NCBI GenBank assembly: GCA_016715105.1 | Contig: JADKBO010000003.1 | Span: 1-64,000 of the forward strand | Direction of reading: 5' to 3' | Length of the DNA stretch: 64,000 nt | DNA from: Saprospiraceae bacterium | GTDB taxonomy: Bacteria; Bacteroidota; Bacteroidia; Chitinophagales; Saprospiraceae | Part shown: piece by piece, positions 38,120 through 47,111 of the stretch | How the letters are laid out: each line of letters starts with the position of its first letter | Position numbering within the stretch: position 1 is the stretch's first letter | Translations under genes and position numbers: made by a program | Notes under the pieces: model-generated | Told to the model about the DNA's origin: nothing | The model's input: only the letters and a program-made list of their open reading frames with translations | Database searches by the model: none

Positions 38120-38984
38120 GGATGCTCATTTTTTCATTAAAAATTACGTCTCTCAAATCAGCTCTTTCGTAAATTCCCAATTCTGTAAATTCAAAAGTCA
38201 AGTCTTTGAGTTCTTCTTTGATTGCTTCATATTGGGCCAATACATCAAATTCAATATCCATATGGAAAAAATATTCTCTAAATCTTCCCAACACTGGAAA
38301 AGATTGGAGTTTACTCATGTTGAGATCATGCCTTTCTATACATTCGAGGACTTTTAGCAATTGTCCCTTTTTGTCTGGAATACGCATGTACACTGTTGCC
38401 TTATTACTCGAATAGCTGACAGGAGTTTTATCCTTACTGATTATAAAAAACCTGGTATAATTAGTTTTATTGGTCTCAATGGAAGCATTCATGATTTCAA
38501 GGCCTGTGAGCTGAGCTGCAACAACACTTGCAATACACGCATGTTTGGGATTGGGATTTTTAGCAAGCTCAATTGCGCTCAAGGCAGTGTCTTTTGATTC
38601 AATAAGCCGTACGTCTGGCATCGTTTTGAGAAACTCCAAACATTGATTGAGCGCCATAGGATGTGAAAAAACCTTTTTCACTTGCGATTTACTGGTACCT
38701 TTATTGACCAGTAAATTGTGTTCAATCCTCAGGTAAACTTCTCCCAAAATCCAAAAATTATGCTCTCTCAAAATTCTGTAATTCTGGAGAATAGTACCTG
38801 CTATGCTATTTTCTATAGCCATCACCGCAAATTGAACGGTCGAGTCCGCCAACTGGTCTCCCAAAATATCAAAACTGTCAGCAGGTAAAAGATCTAGTTT
38901 TTGATCTATAAAAAATTTCTTAGCCGCCTGATCATGAAATGATCCCGGGTAACCTTGTATTGATATTTTTAATGTTTCTTCCAT
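38109..38984 (-). CDS. pheA: Prephenate dehydratase
   Basis: Converts prephenate to phenylpyruvate. Periplasmic-binding-like catalytic domain (YPGSFHDQAAKKFF at the start, the NSIAGT segment, and TRFFIIS with the catalytic Thr at about 177), then an ACT regulatory domain (about 195-280, VYMRIPDKKGQLLKVLECIERHDLN type), so phenylalanine feedback is likely. No chorismate mutase domain. I start at the ATG at 38982-38984. First gene of the operon; a leader peptide and terminator lie just upstream. Confidence 0.94.
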   Translation of the reverse strand: MEETLKISIQGYPGSFHDQAAKKFFIDQKLDLLPADSFDILGDQLADSTVQFAVMAIENSIAGTILQNYRILREHNFWILGEVYLRIEHNLLVNKGTSKSQVKKVFSHPMALNQCLEFLKTMPDVRLIESKDTALSAIELAKNPNPKHACIASVVAAQLTGLEIMNASIETNKTNYTRFFIISKDKTPVSYSSNKATVYMRIPDKKGQLLKVLECIERHDLNMSKLQSFPVLGRFREYFFHMDIEFDVLAQYEAIKEELKDLTFEFTELGIYERADLRDVIFNEKMSIHDR

Positions 38985-39004
38985 CAATCGTAATAGCTAT
39001 AAAC

Positions 39005-39039
39005 TAAAAAAGGAGTCACTCACCGAGGACTCCTTTTTA
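39005..39039 (-). terminator. Attenuator terminator upstream of pheA
   Basis: Minus strand: GGAGTC, 10-base loop, GACTCC, then T6. It sits between the aromatic leader peptide and pheA, that is, before the operon rather than after a gene. Its 5' arm region also contains GTCCTC (39025-39030), which can pair perfectly with GAGGAC at 39070-39075 just after the leader stop, giving an alternative antiterminator. Confidence 0.85.
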
Positions 39040-39078
39040 GAATTTTATGTTTACATACTCTAAATCATTGTCCTCACT

Positions 39079-39135
39079 CTACCCAGGGTAAAAGTAAAAA
39101 GGACAGAAATAAAAGAAAGAGTATGACTTATTCAA
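39079..39135 (-). CDS. Phe/Tyr leader peptide of the pheA operon (attenuation)
   Basis: 18 codons reading MNKSYSFFYFCPFYFYPG from a TTG start at 39133-39135; nine of the ten residues from Tyr-5 to Tyr-16 that are not Ser, Cys or Pro are Phe or Tyr. Stop TAG at 39079-39081. Directly downstream are GAGGAC (39070-39075) and the terminator 39005-39039. A ribosome stalled on Phe/Tyr codons would leave GAGGAC free to pair with GTCCTC and open the terminator; one reaching the stop would cover GAGGAC and allow termination. This is the classical attenuation layout. Weak points: non-ATG start and no visible ribosome site, though the latter is usual in this phylum. Confidence 0.75.
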   Translation of the reverse strand: MNKSYSFFYFCPFYFYPG

Positions 39136-39150
39136 TCGTAAAAATTTTTG

Positions 39151-39158
39151 CGAAAGTA
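39151..39158 (-). promoter_or_regulatory. Candidate -7 box of the pheA operon
   Basis: Minus strand TACTTTCG, one mismatch from TAnnTTTG, 15 bases before the leader start codon. No -33 element found at standard spacing. Confidence 0.3.
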
Positions 39159-39374
39159 ATCAATATTGTCTATCATTTCATAATAATCGTTGAATTTTTT
39201 TCAAAAAATGGTTTTTAGAGGCCTGACTTTTAGCTTATATCTTATGAATATCCATTGACATTCTTTTGTTCGGGTTAATTTATTGTTAAACCAAATATCC
39301 ACTTGTTAACTTATGATATGGCCAAATACGTCATGTAATAAAGAAACGAATTTTAACCTTCTAAATATACGGCC

Positions 39375-40556
39375 ATGAGAAAATTATACTTTATCGTCGC
39401 AAGCTTTTTGATTTTTGTTCAGTGCAAATCCATCGATAAATTGGTTGAGCAGGGCAGGTATGACGAGGCCTTTAAATTGGGCATTGATAAACTTGCAGGC
39501 AAAAAAGACAAAGAAACCAAATACGTAAAAGGTTTGGAAAGAGCATTTGCTGAACTCAACGAAAGAGATTTGTACGCCATCGATGCAATCCTAGCAGGAC
39601 CTCATGATCATTTGTATGACAGAGTAGCAAATATCTACATCAATCTTGATCGCAGACAACAAATTTTAAAGCCTATTTTACCTTTGAGGAGCAAGGATGG
39701 TTATTTGGCTAAATTTCAATTTGCCAACTATACACAAGAAATAGCAAATGCCAAAGAGCAATCTGCAATTTATGACTACAATAGAGCTGAGGAGTTGATG
39801 GTCTTTGCAGAAAATGGTGATAAATCTGCCGCTCAAAGAGCATTCGAGTTGTATGAAGATGTATCACAATACAATCCAAATTTCAAAGACATAAAGAATA
39901 GACAAGACGATGCTTTTGAAATGGGAGTAGAATATTTTGGAATCGAGTTTGCAGCAAATGTTCCCGGATATGTGAGAGAAATTCTTTTGAATGATCTCAA
40001 CCAACTCAATCCTACCAGATTCAATACTTTTTGGACAAAATATGACTTTGTAGATGCTTATTCAGAGAAAGATTATGATGGGACTTTTGTTGTTACTGTA
40101 GACGAGTTGGACTTTGGTATCGAAAGAGAAGTGATCAATAATTTTAATGTTGAGAAAAAGATCATTGATGGTACCAGGCCGGTAAGAGACAGCCTTGGTA
40201 GAGTAGTCCGCGATAGCCTTGGTAGACAAATCACAGAACCAAACCACGTATTTGTAGACGCACAAGTTAAGGAAATCAAACGTGAGAAAATTAGCACGCT
40301 TTATGGAGATGTTAAATTTTATTCCAACAGAGAAAATTACGCCGCTTCTACGAACCCAATACAGGTCAACTTTGTTTTCAATGACGTGGCAGCAGATTAT
40401 AGGGGAGATAAAAGAGCACTAGATAATAATATATTGGCCTTGACAAGAAAAAACTTAGTTGCTTTCCCGGATCAAATTACCACTGTAAGAAACTTATCTG
40501 ATCACTTTTTTAGAGAAGTAAGTCAGAAAATAACTCGGATACGTATAGGAGTTTAA
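39375..40556 (+). CDS. Lipoprotein of unknown function with TPR-like N-terminus
   Basis: 393 aa. Lipoprotein signal with cysteine in LIFVQCKS, then a helical part (about 20-175) with TPR-like helix pairs (VEQGRYDEAFKLGIDKL). A beta-rich C-terminal part follows. A short tandem, RDSLGRVVRDSLGRQ, lies at about 275. I recognise the general type as a Bacteroidota envelope lipoprotein but no named family. Single transcription unit with its own terminator. Confidence 0.75.
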   Translation: MRKLYFIVASFLIFVQCKSIDKLVEQGRYDEAFKLGIDKLAGKKDKETKYVKGLERAFAELNERDLYAIDAILAGPHDHLYDRVANIYINLDRRQQILKPILPLRSKDGYLAKFQFANYTQEIANAKEQSAIYDYNRAEELMVFAENGDKSAAQRAFELYEDVSQYNPNFKDIKNRQDDAFEMGVEYFGIEFAANVPGYVREILLNDLNQLNPTRFNTFWTKYDFVDAYSEKDYDGTFVVTVDELDFGIEREVINNFNVEKKIIDGTRPVRDSLGRVVRDSLGRQITEPNHVFVDAQVKEIKREKISTLYGDVKFYSNRENYAASTNPIQVNFVFNDVAADYRGDKRALDNNILALTRKNLVAFPDQITTVRNLSDHFFREVSQKITRIRIGV

Positions 40557-40614
40557 TTTCCCAAATGACCACGTAAATGAAATAGTGGGTTTTGATATAG
40601 TGAGTAAGTCAATG

Positions 40615-40648
40615 AAGGGATGTACAAAATACATCCCTTTGTTTTTTT
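40615..40648 (+). terminator. Intrinsic terminator of the 393-aa lipoprotein gene
   Basis: AAGGGATGTA, loop CAAAA, TACATCCCTT then TGTTTTTTT. Confidence 0.85.
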
Positions 40649-40654
40649 ATAATC

Positions 40655-40866
40655 CCTACTTCAAGGGTTCATTTCATAACTTCGTTTTAAATACCCCAGA
40701 GGGCCCAGAGGGGTTAAATATTAATAACCATGGATGAAGTCCATGGCTAGAAATGAAAAGAGCATATGATTTTGGCGGGATTTTTGGCCAAGGCTCCAAA
40801 AATCATGACAAAATCACAACGACAAAATTTAAGAAGTCATGAAATGCACCCCTACTTTAAAGTGCC
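40655..40866. repeat. Fold-back intergenic element with imperfect terminal inverted repeats
   Basis: The ends AGGGTTCATTTCATAACTTC (about 40664-40683) and, inverted, GGGGTGCATTTCATGACTTC (about 40832-40851) match at 17 of 20 positions. Inside are three more hairpins: CCCC...GGGG around GGGCCC (40694-40713), CCATGG-ATGAAGT-CCATGG (about 40728-40746) and GATTTTTGG...CCAAAAATC (40779-40804). No coding frame. It looks like a non-autonomous mobile element or REP-type cassette. The rest of the gap, to 41073, shows nothing I can name. Confidence 0.6.
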
Positions 40867-41073
40867 TAATTCAACAAACCTATGAAATTTTATCATATAT
40901 AATCAAAATATAATCATGGGTTTCTGTGCTAATCATATCTACTACGCTTCCTGATTCACGACCTATATTGCTGAAAAATAATTTAATACTTTTCGATTAT
41001 TTGATACAATAAAGTGATTGGGCTGGTTGTTATATAGCTGATAAACAGATTATTAAACTTTCTAAATGTATCT

Positions 41074-41313
41074 ATGACCAAAATCTACACTCATCAAAAA
41101 AACTTACTGGTTCAATACATCTATGGCGAATGCGACCTTTTTTCCACATTGGAAATCGAGCATGCTCTGGAAGAAAATGAATCTTTATTTCGCGAGTACC
41201 AAAAACTCAAAAAGATTAAAAATCAATTTTCTAAAGTGAATGTTTCTCCTTCACAAAAAAGTATTCAAAAAATATTGAATTACAGCAAACGACCAGATGT
41301 AGCCATGCTATAA
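41074..41313 (+). CDS. Small conserved protein, unknown function
   Basis: 79 aa, charged, helical, no signal or membrane segment. The pattern 'LLVQYIYGE...LEIEHALEENESLFREYQKL' resembles the cytoplasmic N-terminal part of anti-sigma-like proteins, where residues enter and 'evaluate' short helices, but there is no membrane part. I recognise this only as a type of short Bacteroidota protein. The gene stands alone. Confidence 0.55.
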   Translation: MTKIYTHQKNLLVQYIYGECDLFSTLEIEHALEENESLFREYQKLKKIKNQFSKVNVSPSQKSIQKILNYSKRPDVAML

Positions 41314-41373
41314 TCTTATTGCGTTTTCTACTTTTAGGAGTAAACTACTTTATTCGTTTAATTCGAAATGATT

Positions 41374-41412
41374 AAAAAAAAATGGGAGGTCCGTTGGTTA
41401 GACGACCTCCCT
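41374..41412 (-). terminator. Intrinsic terminator of the HYR/dockerin protein gene
   Basis: Minus strand GGGAGGTC, 12-base loop, GACCTCCC, then A and T9. It serves the leftward gene ending at 41487. Confidence 0.9.
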
Positions 41413-41486
41413 AATCATTCTCAGATAAGTCTAAATGTTGTTACCGGTTTTGAGTAACATTAGACTACAAAAATTAGTAGTGTTTT

Positions 41487-44258
41487 TTATTTTAATCGCA
41501 GCATTTTTCTCACCTCCGAGACTTCAGCAGTTTCTATAGATAAAAGAAATACACCTTTCAATCCTTTTAGTTGCGTGTCATCAATCGTTAAAGAGTGTGT
41601 GCCTTTATTGTAATTTTTATAATCATGATATACCATTTTACCCATTTGATCATAAATGGTAATTTCTACTGGTAAATCGTTTTCAAGTGCAAAAGATGCC
41701 ACCGTAAAATCTGTAAATGGATTTGGAGCATTTTGTCTCACGACCATCACTGCTTGTTTTTCACTGATGATATCCAAAGCCAACAATTTCACATCTTCTG
41801 CTCCACCTTGAGCCACGGCATCAAAAGCGGCATCATCCAAAAATAGATTACTGAGCAGATTACCGTTTTTCTGAGCAGTGAATTCCAATGTAACAAATGG
41901 ACTATCGTCTGCAATATTGATAACCTTTTTATAGTCTTTGAGGATTTTCAAACCATCGCCAGAAATTACATAATCCTCCTTTGAAATATCATATTTGCTA
42001 GATACTCTGTTTAATTTCAATGCAGACTGATTAAAGCCCAAAGCAATTTGTATACCTTGTAAGGCATTTAGCTCGGCCAAACTCAATTCAACATTTACAA
42101 TATCTCCCGCGTCAAAAACTTGGTCTTTGGTTTGAAGCAAGGCGATTCCAGAAGATCTTCCTGAAAGCGTTTTGCTGATACTTCCATCGACATCTCCTAT
42201 TTTTATCGCTTTAAACTCTATGTGCGTATCATTTTCAAGGTTTTCATAAAAAGCAAGGTCAATGATGGGCCAAGGATCTGTCGAACTGGTTTTATTGGTA
42301 TTGGGTAAAAATCTCCAGGAAGGAATATTTGCCTCTGGATTTTTGACCCCAAGTATTATTTTTCTCAACTCCACGATGTCTTGTACATCCACGTGCTCAG
42401 AACCATTCACATCAGCAGCGATCAACCGATGACCGTTCTCCAATTTTTTAATACCAAGTATGTGTTTTTGCATGGCTATTACATCAAGCACATTTATACC
42501 TGCCTTAAAGGCAACATTTTTGCTTGCTTTCAACTCGTAATCGCTGTGTCTTACCAAATCCAATAATTCAAATCTGCCAAAATCATCTGTCATTGCCGTG
42601 CGTTGCTGCTCAGCACCTTCCAATAATATGTTAACTTCCGGAACATACATTGCGTCGTCCGTCATGATTTGACCTGTGATGGCAATTGATGCCATCACAG
42701 GACAATGTTTATTGGGGTCTTGTAGGTTGATAAAAACAGTTGCAAAAGATTGATTCCCTGCTAGATCGGTTACATAAAGAAGGATCGTATCAATGCCCAG
42801 ATCAGTACAATTGAGAACAAGTGTATCGTCTGTAATATCCGGCGAAAATGAATATTTCAAATCTTGTGGCGCAGTACAGTTGTCGTAACTGGCCTTATTA
42901 AAAGTGGATGCATTTAAGAATACATCACAACCTACTGGTAAACTAGCTACAATTCCTGGTAGGTAAACAGGAGTCGGCTTTTTCCCTTCTTTTGCAGTAA
43001 GCGTCATAGAGCAAGTTGCAATATTGCCACATCTATCGTCCACTTCCCATTTTACAACATACACGCCTTGTGGTAATTCGGCTGAAAATTGGTTTGTATT
43101 TCCATTTTTGATGACCTCCTCACCCAACATAACGATGTAGGAAAACTTTAAATCTTTATAAAGAGTACAATTGTCAACAGCATCAATGGCCAAATTTACT
43201 GGCACTGTGCATGCACCGTTTGTATTCACCATGACTGTATCTTTGCAGAGACTCAACCTTGGTGCAATCGTATCCATGGTTTGGATGTTCTGGACAAATT
43301 CCCAATAACCCATGGATTTGTCGTTTTTAAAAGTGCACATATCCATCACCTTCCACGTCCTCATGATGATTGGACACCCGGAATTGGGGTCATTAAATAC
43401 CATATCTGTAAAATTTGACACAGGCATGGCACATTTATCCAAATTCAAAAACATAGGTAATCCTCCTAAGTTTCTGGCAAATGGTGGTTTGAAGCACCCC
43501 ATTAATAACGTGTCATTTGGAATGATGATGTCCTCCTTATTAAAAGGATTCATATTAATGATCAGGATTTCTTGTGTTTCTACCAATGAATCATTTGGCG
43601 TTGTTACATCCTTTATGATGAATTTCCTGAGTATTTTCCCAAAATTGCACTTGGTAGAATCAATTACTTCTGTCCTAATTCTCAAATTTCCACAAACCCT
43701 GGAAACCAAGCCATCTGTAAATTCAAAATCACCAATGGACAAGTTTCTTACCTGAGCAATATCTGTTTGGTATTTGCCAAAATTGTCTAGATTGCTGGAC
43801 AATGCTCGATAGTCTTCACAAGAAATTGTAATGTCTGGCAATGTGTTTTCTATCTGAATGGGCAATTTATTTTGTACGATCACTTCAACCATACAACTAG
43901 TGCTCATTCCATCTGCAGTAGCGATTACTTCAACCATGATGGTTCTTCCAACATCGCTGCAACCTATTCTGATACTTGCAGAAGCTATGGTGTCACTTGC
44001 AACAAAAAAATCTGTTCTCATTCTTCTCACCTGCAGCGTCACTCCAAAATCTCGCCCATTGACGAGAGAATCGGGCAGCAAATAAGTAGTATCAGCATTG
44101 ATCCCAACAGTGGTCATAGCTTTACAATTTAGTGCAGGCCCCGCAGACGATTGATAATGATTGTCTATGGTGGTAAAAGAAGAAAGAGCAAGCATCAAAC
44201 TGACCAGCGCAAAAACAGTCAGGACACTTGCCAGTGTCATGTAAATCGGTCGCTTCAT
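41487..44258 (-). CDS. Large T9SS-secreted protein with HYR-like, dockerin-like and cohesin-like regions
   Basis: 923 aa from the ATG at 44258 (MKRPIYMTLASV); the upstream start at 44306 only adds a poor leader. Signal-anchor stretch at about 5-30. Cys-rich Ig-like/HYR-type repeats cover about 35-540 (VDNCTLYKDLKFSY, VDDRCGNIATCSMTL, ASYDNCTAPQDLKY). A CarboxypepD-like segment follows, then a dockerin-type pair (INVLDVIAMQKHILG and ADVNGSEHVDVQDIVELRKIILG), a cohesin-like beta domain (about 715-830) and a C-terminal T9SS type A tail (APNPFTDFT ... VEITIYDQMGKMV). Surface adhesion or matrix building is inferred. Paralogue of the broken gene at 52799-57426. Confidence 0.88.
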   Translation of the reverse strand: MKRPIYMTLASVLTVFALVSLMLALSSFTTIDNHYQSSAGPALNCKAMTTVGINADTTYLLPDSLVNGRDFGVTLQVRRMRTDFFVASDTIASASIRIGCSDVGRTIMVEVIATADGMSTSCMVEVIVQNKLPIQIENTLPDITISCEDYRALSSNLDNFGKYQTDIAQVRNLSIGDFEFTDGLVSRVCGNLRIRTEVIDSTKCNFGKILRKFIIKDVTTPNDSLVETQEILIINMNPFNKEDIIIPNDTLLMGCFKPPFARNLGGLPMFLNLDKCAMPVSNFTDMVFNDPNSGCPIIMRTWKVMDMCTFKNDKSMGYWEFVQNIQTMDTIAPRLSLCKDTVMVNTNGACTVPVNLAIDAVDNCTLYKDLKFSYIVMLGEEVIKNGNTNQFSAELPQGVYVVKWEVDDRCGNIATCSMTLTAKEGKKPTPVYLPGIVASLPVGCDVFLNASTFNKASYDNCTAPQDLKYSFSPDITDDTLVLNCTDLGIDTILLYVTDLAGNQSFATVFINLQDPNKHCPVMASIAITGQIMTDDAMYVPEVNILLEGAEQQRTAMTDDFGRFELLDLVRHSDYELKASKNVAFKAGINVLDVIAMQKHILGIKKLENGHRLIAADVNGSEHVDVQDIVELRKIILGVKNPEANIPSWRFLPNTNKTSSTDPWPIIDLAFYENLENDTHIEFKAIKIGDVDGSISKTLSGRSSGIALLQTKDQVFDAGDIVNVELSLAELNALQGIQIALGFNQSALKLNRVSSKYDISKEDYVISGDGLKILKDYKKVINIADDSPFVTLEFTAQKNGNLLSNLFLDDAAFDAVAQGGAEDVKLLALDIISEKQAVMVVRQNAPNPFTDFTVASFALENDLPVEITIYDQMGKMVYHDYKNYNKGTHSLTIDDTQLKGLKGVFLLSIETAEVSEVRKMLRLK

Positions 44259-44383
44259 GGGATGAAGTTTTATAGTTCTATTAAATAACTCAATTGAAAA
44301 TGTCAACTGAGTCTTGTTTTATCAATACTTACCCTTTTGGGAATGATAAGCATCAATGGCTAGGCTGGTTTATGATAAGAAGT

Positions 44384-44414
44384 CAAAAGTATAGAACTAT
44401 TTACATATTACAAA
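44384..44414 (-). promoter_or_regulatory. Promoter of the HYR/dockerin protein gene, with palindrome over the -33
   Basis: Minus strand: TTTG (44411-44414), exactly 19 bases, then TACTTTTG (44384-44391); both boxes match the Bacteroidota consensus, the best promoter in the window. A perfect palindrome CATATTAC-(8)-GTAATATG at 44404-44427 covers the -33 box, so a repressor or activator site is possible. The untranslated leader would be about 120 bases. Confidence 0.65.
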
Positions 44415-44614
44415 ATTTCGTAATATGTTTTTTCTTAAAAAGTTATTCAGTGAACAAAGAACCCTGATTTTTACTGAATTTATGGCCGGAATTATTTTAT
44501 AACCTTTAGACTTAAATTCTAGAAATATGGAAATAAAATTGGTGTCAGCAATGAAGATTGGGAGAGTAATTCCCTATAAAGTATACTTGAAATTAGCCGT
44601 TAAAAAAGGCTGGA

Positions 44615-45504
44615 TTAGTTTCTTTTATCCAGGCCCCACATGAGTTTTGTGCGAATGGTGTTCATAAAGTCCATACTTTCAAGCATGACCAAGTTGATGT
44701 GAAAATCGCAGCGACTCAGTTTGATGCGATCATCATGGGTAATGGTTTCATACCGTGAATCAAGCGTGCACAAAAGTTTTCGCCCCTACCCTCTACTTGG
44801 AAAGAAATTTCTCTAGTATCAGAAATAACCAGAGGTCTCACATTGAGGCTGTGTGGAGCTACTGGGGTAATGACCAGATTTCCTGATCCTGGAAAAACAA
44901 TGGGTCCTCCACAAGACATAGAATATCCGGTTGAACCAGTGGGTGTTGCCACAATGATGCCATCAGCCCAATAAGAATTGAGATATTGGCCATCTACATA
45001 TGTATGGATCGTAATCATTGATGAAGTATCTCGCTTATGAATGGTAAAGTCATTGAGCGCAAATGGCATGTCGCCAAAAATTGGTGTATCACAGTCAATT
45101 TTGAGTAAGGTCCGTTTTTCTAGAATGAATTTATGTTTGGCTACAGCTTTGATGGCCAATTCTATTTTCGTTTTTTCAACACTTGCTAGGAAGCCTAGTC
45201 TGCCAAGGTTTATACCCATGATGGGTATTCCAGTGTCTCTGATCAGGGAAATCGCGCTAAGTATCGTACCGTCTCCACCAAGAGTTATCAATATATCTGG
45301 TGCAAAAGCAATGAGTTCTTTTGTATTGACCACTTTATCAAAACCTTCCTCATTTACCCCAATGTTTTGATCTTTCAATAAGTCTCCCAGTACAGTATTG
45401 ACTCCTATTTTGAAATCATATTCAGCAAGCAAATCAAAAAAGTGCTTTATAATGTGAAAATCGACTTCTTTTAGTTTTTGTGCGTACACCAGTACTCTCA
45501 TCAT
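44615..45504 (-). CDS. nadK: NAD kinase, frameshifted near the C-terminus
   Basis: Phosphorylates NAD to NADP. LITLGGDGTILSA at about 68 (GGDG motif), GRLGFLASV, and WADGIIVATPTGSTGYSMSCGGP at about 180. In the raw frame the protein ends early at 44716, after GENFCARL. One more base in the A4 run at 44772-44775 (+ strand) gives LCTLDSRYETITHDD and a normal end, TKLMWGLDKRN, with the stop at 44615-44617. Full length of about 296 aa is then normal for Bacteroidota. Last gene of a leftward cluster. Confidence 0.93.
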
Positions 45505-45520
45505 TATTCAAAATTACGTG

Positions 45521-46939
45521 TCAAAAATTAAATGACGACTGCAAATATAAGCCCGACTCACCGATTTGATTGAAGTTGTACTCAACAGAAAACAGATAAT
45601 TATTATACAACATAAAATCAAGAGCTGGGCCATATCCAATCAAAGCTTTATTACTCAGACTATTTGTTTCTTTATAGGTTGGCTCATTTACATATCCCCC
45701 ATCAACAGAAAACCTTAGGTTAAGTGCCACCGGCATTTGTTTCAATTGTTTGAGTGGCATCCATTTTCCCAAATTAAAAATCCCTTTATAGTACTGATAT
45801 CTGAGGGCGGTTTTAGCAAGGAAAAAATCTGATCCATCCATCACATACAATTCATACCCTCTGATACTATTACTTCCGTAGCCCAGAGCAGTATTATTTG
45901 CGTACCCCAGTGTGTTCCTGATCAAATTAACTTTCCCTGTGATTCTATTGCCCCAAAAAAGATTTTTTACAAGTTGCACATACCATTCACCGCCCATGGT
46001 AAGCTCCAGATTATTGTAGTCAGCATTTTTGCTCAATCCAGATTTTTTGATTTCTGTAAAAAGCAAATATCCTCCTTCAGCATATGTTGGAAATACTCTT
46101 TTGTCATAAATCAGTTCGTACTGAAAGTATGGGAATGTAATGGAAGTTTTTCCATCTAAAAAGTATGATGGGTTGAGTTCTTTGGCAACCACGGTGTCGA
46201 TGGTATTATGATGTATTTCAATACGCAGAGATTGCCTTAGAAAAGCATTGTTTCTTTTGGAAAGTGATATACCACCTCTGAACCTTCGCAGCATTTTCCG
46301 CTCATCTTCCCATTTTCTGAATTGGATTTTATTATTGAGGGTTTTATAACCAATCTCTCTATTTTCGCTGTAAAACACGCTGAGACCTCCTCCCCAACCT
46401 CCATACAAGTACGGATATTTGTACTCCAACTCATACTTTTGTGTGTATCCTCTTTGAAACTTTAGCTTCAATCTATCTCTATGCCCTGTCATATTCAGAT
46501 GATCCAGTCTTACGCCATAATTCACTCTTGAGAAATCAAAATTCTCCTCTTTCCACCACACATTGAAACTTCTATCAGCCAATTCAAAAATAATGGAGGG
46601 GTATATGTACCAATTTTCTTGAAGTGACAACTCAAGTTCGATGTGGTTATTTTCGATGTTCCAGTTTTTAATATTGAAATCTGCCAAGTTGAATAATCCT
46701 GTACTCAACAGTCTTTTTTCATTTTCATCCAAGCGGGAATCCAATTCAGCCAATGAAATAGTATCACGAATGGCAAAATCCAGTTCTCGGAAAATTACAT
46801 TTTCACTAGTCAATTTATTTCCTACAATTTTCACCTCATCAACAACCACGTAATTCTGGACAGTGTCTTGACCACTGCCAAATTGATGGATTAACAATAA
46901 TAAAAAACTGCTAATAAAAACTTTTAATGAATGAGCCAC
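45521..46939 (-). CDS. Omp85/BamA-like outer-membrane protein with POTRA domain
   Basis: The open frame extends to 47176, overlapping the CBS gene, but the upstream part has no signal peptide. A GTG at 46937-46939 gives AHSLKVFISSFLLLLIHQFGSGQ, a convincing signal peptide, so I start there (about 472 aa). One POTRA domain follows (VVVDEVKIVGNKLTSENVIFREL, residues about 30-105), then a 16-strand-type barrel with many aromatic residues and the IRGYE-like motif (SNSIRGYELYV). It is shorter than BamA and probably handles special outer-membrane cargo or lipids. It sits between nadK and the CBS gene, an arrangement I associate with Bacteroidota. Confidence 0.83.
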   Translation of the reverse strand: MAHSLKVFISSFLLLLIHQFGSGQDTVQNYVVVDEVKIVGNKLTSENVIFRELDFAIRDTISLAELDSRLDENEKRLLSTGLFNLADFNIKNWNIENNHIELELSLQENWYIYPSIIFELADRSFNVWWKEENFDFSRVNYGVRLDHLNMTGHRDRLKLKFQRGYTQKYELEYKYPYLYGGWGGGLSVFYSENREIGYKTLNNKIQFRKWEDERKMLRRFRGGISLSKRNNAFLRQSLRIEIHHNTIDTVVAKELNPSYFLDGKTSITFPYFQYELIYDKRVFPTYAEGGYLLFTEIKKSGLSKNADYNNLELTMGGEWYVQLVKNLFWGNRITGKVNLIRNTLGYANNTALGYGSNSIRGYELYVMDGSDFFLAKTALRYQYYKGIFNLGKWMPLKQLKQMPVALNLRFSVDGGYVNEPTYKETNSLSNKALIGYGPALDFMLYNNYLFSVEYNFNQIGESGLYLQSSFNF

Positions 46940-47111
46940 ATTCAAAATAACCGCTATAAAATGGGCTGCCCCTTTCAATTGGGGTGATAAAAGTTTGAGG
47001 GACGAGGTATTGATAACAGAAGTATTGAACACTCCCGTGAAATTTTCAAACGAAGAAGTTTTAATTTTTTGGAACAAAATGGTGGTCAATTGTAATGCTC
47101 GATTAGTATGC

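Noticed and set aside
44404..44433. Palindrome plus T-run read as a rightward terminator
   Set aside because: No rightward gene lies upstream on this strand; the palindrome falls on the -33 box of the leftward promoter, so an operator is more likely.
44615..44620. Terminator for nadK at the AGCC...GGCT inverted repeat (about 44593-44614)
   Set aside because: The stem is only 4-5 base pairs and no T-run follows on the minus strand.
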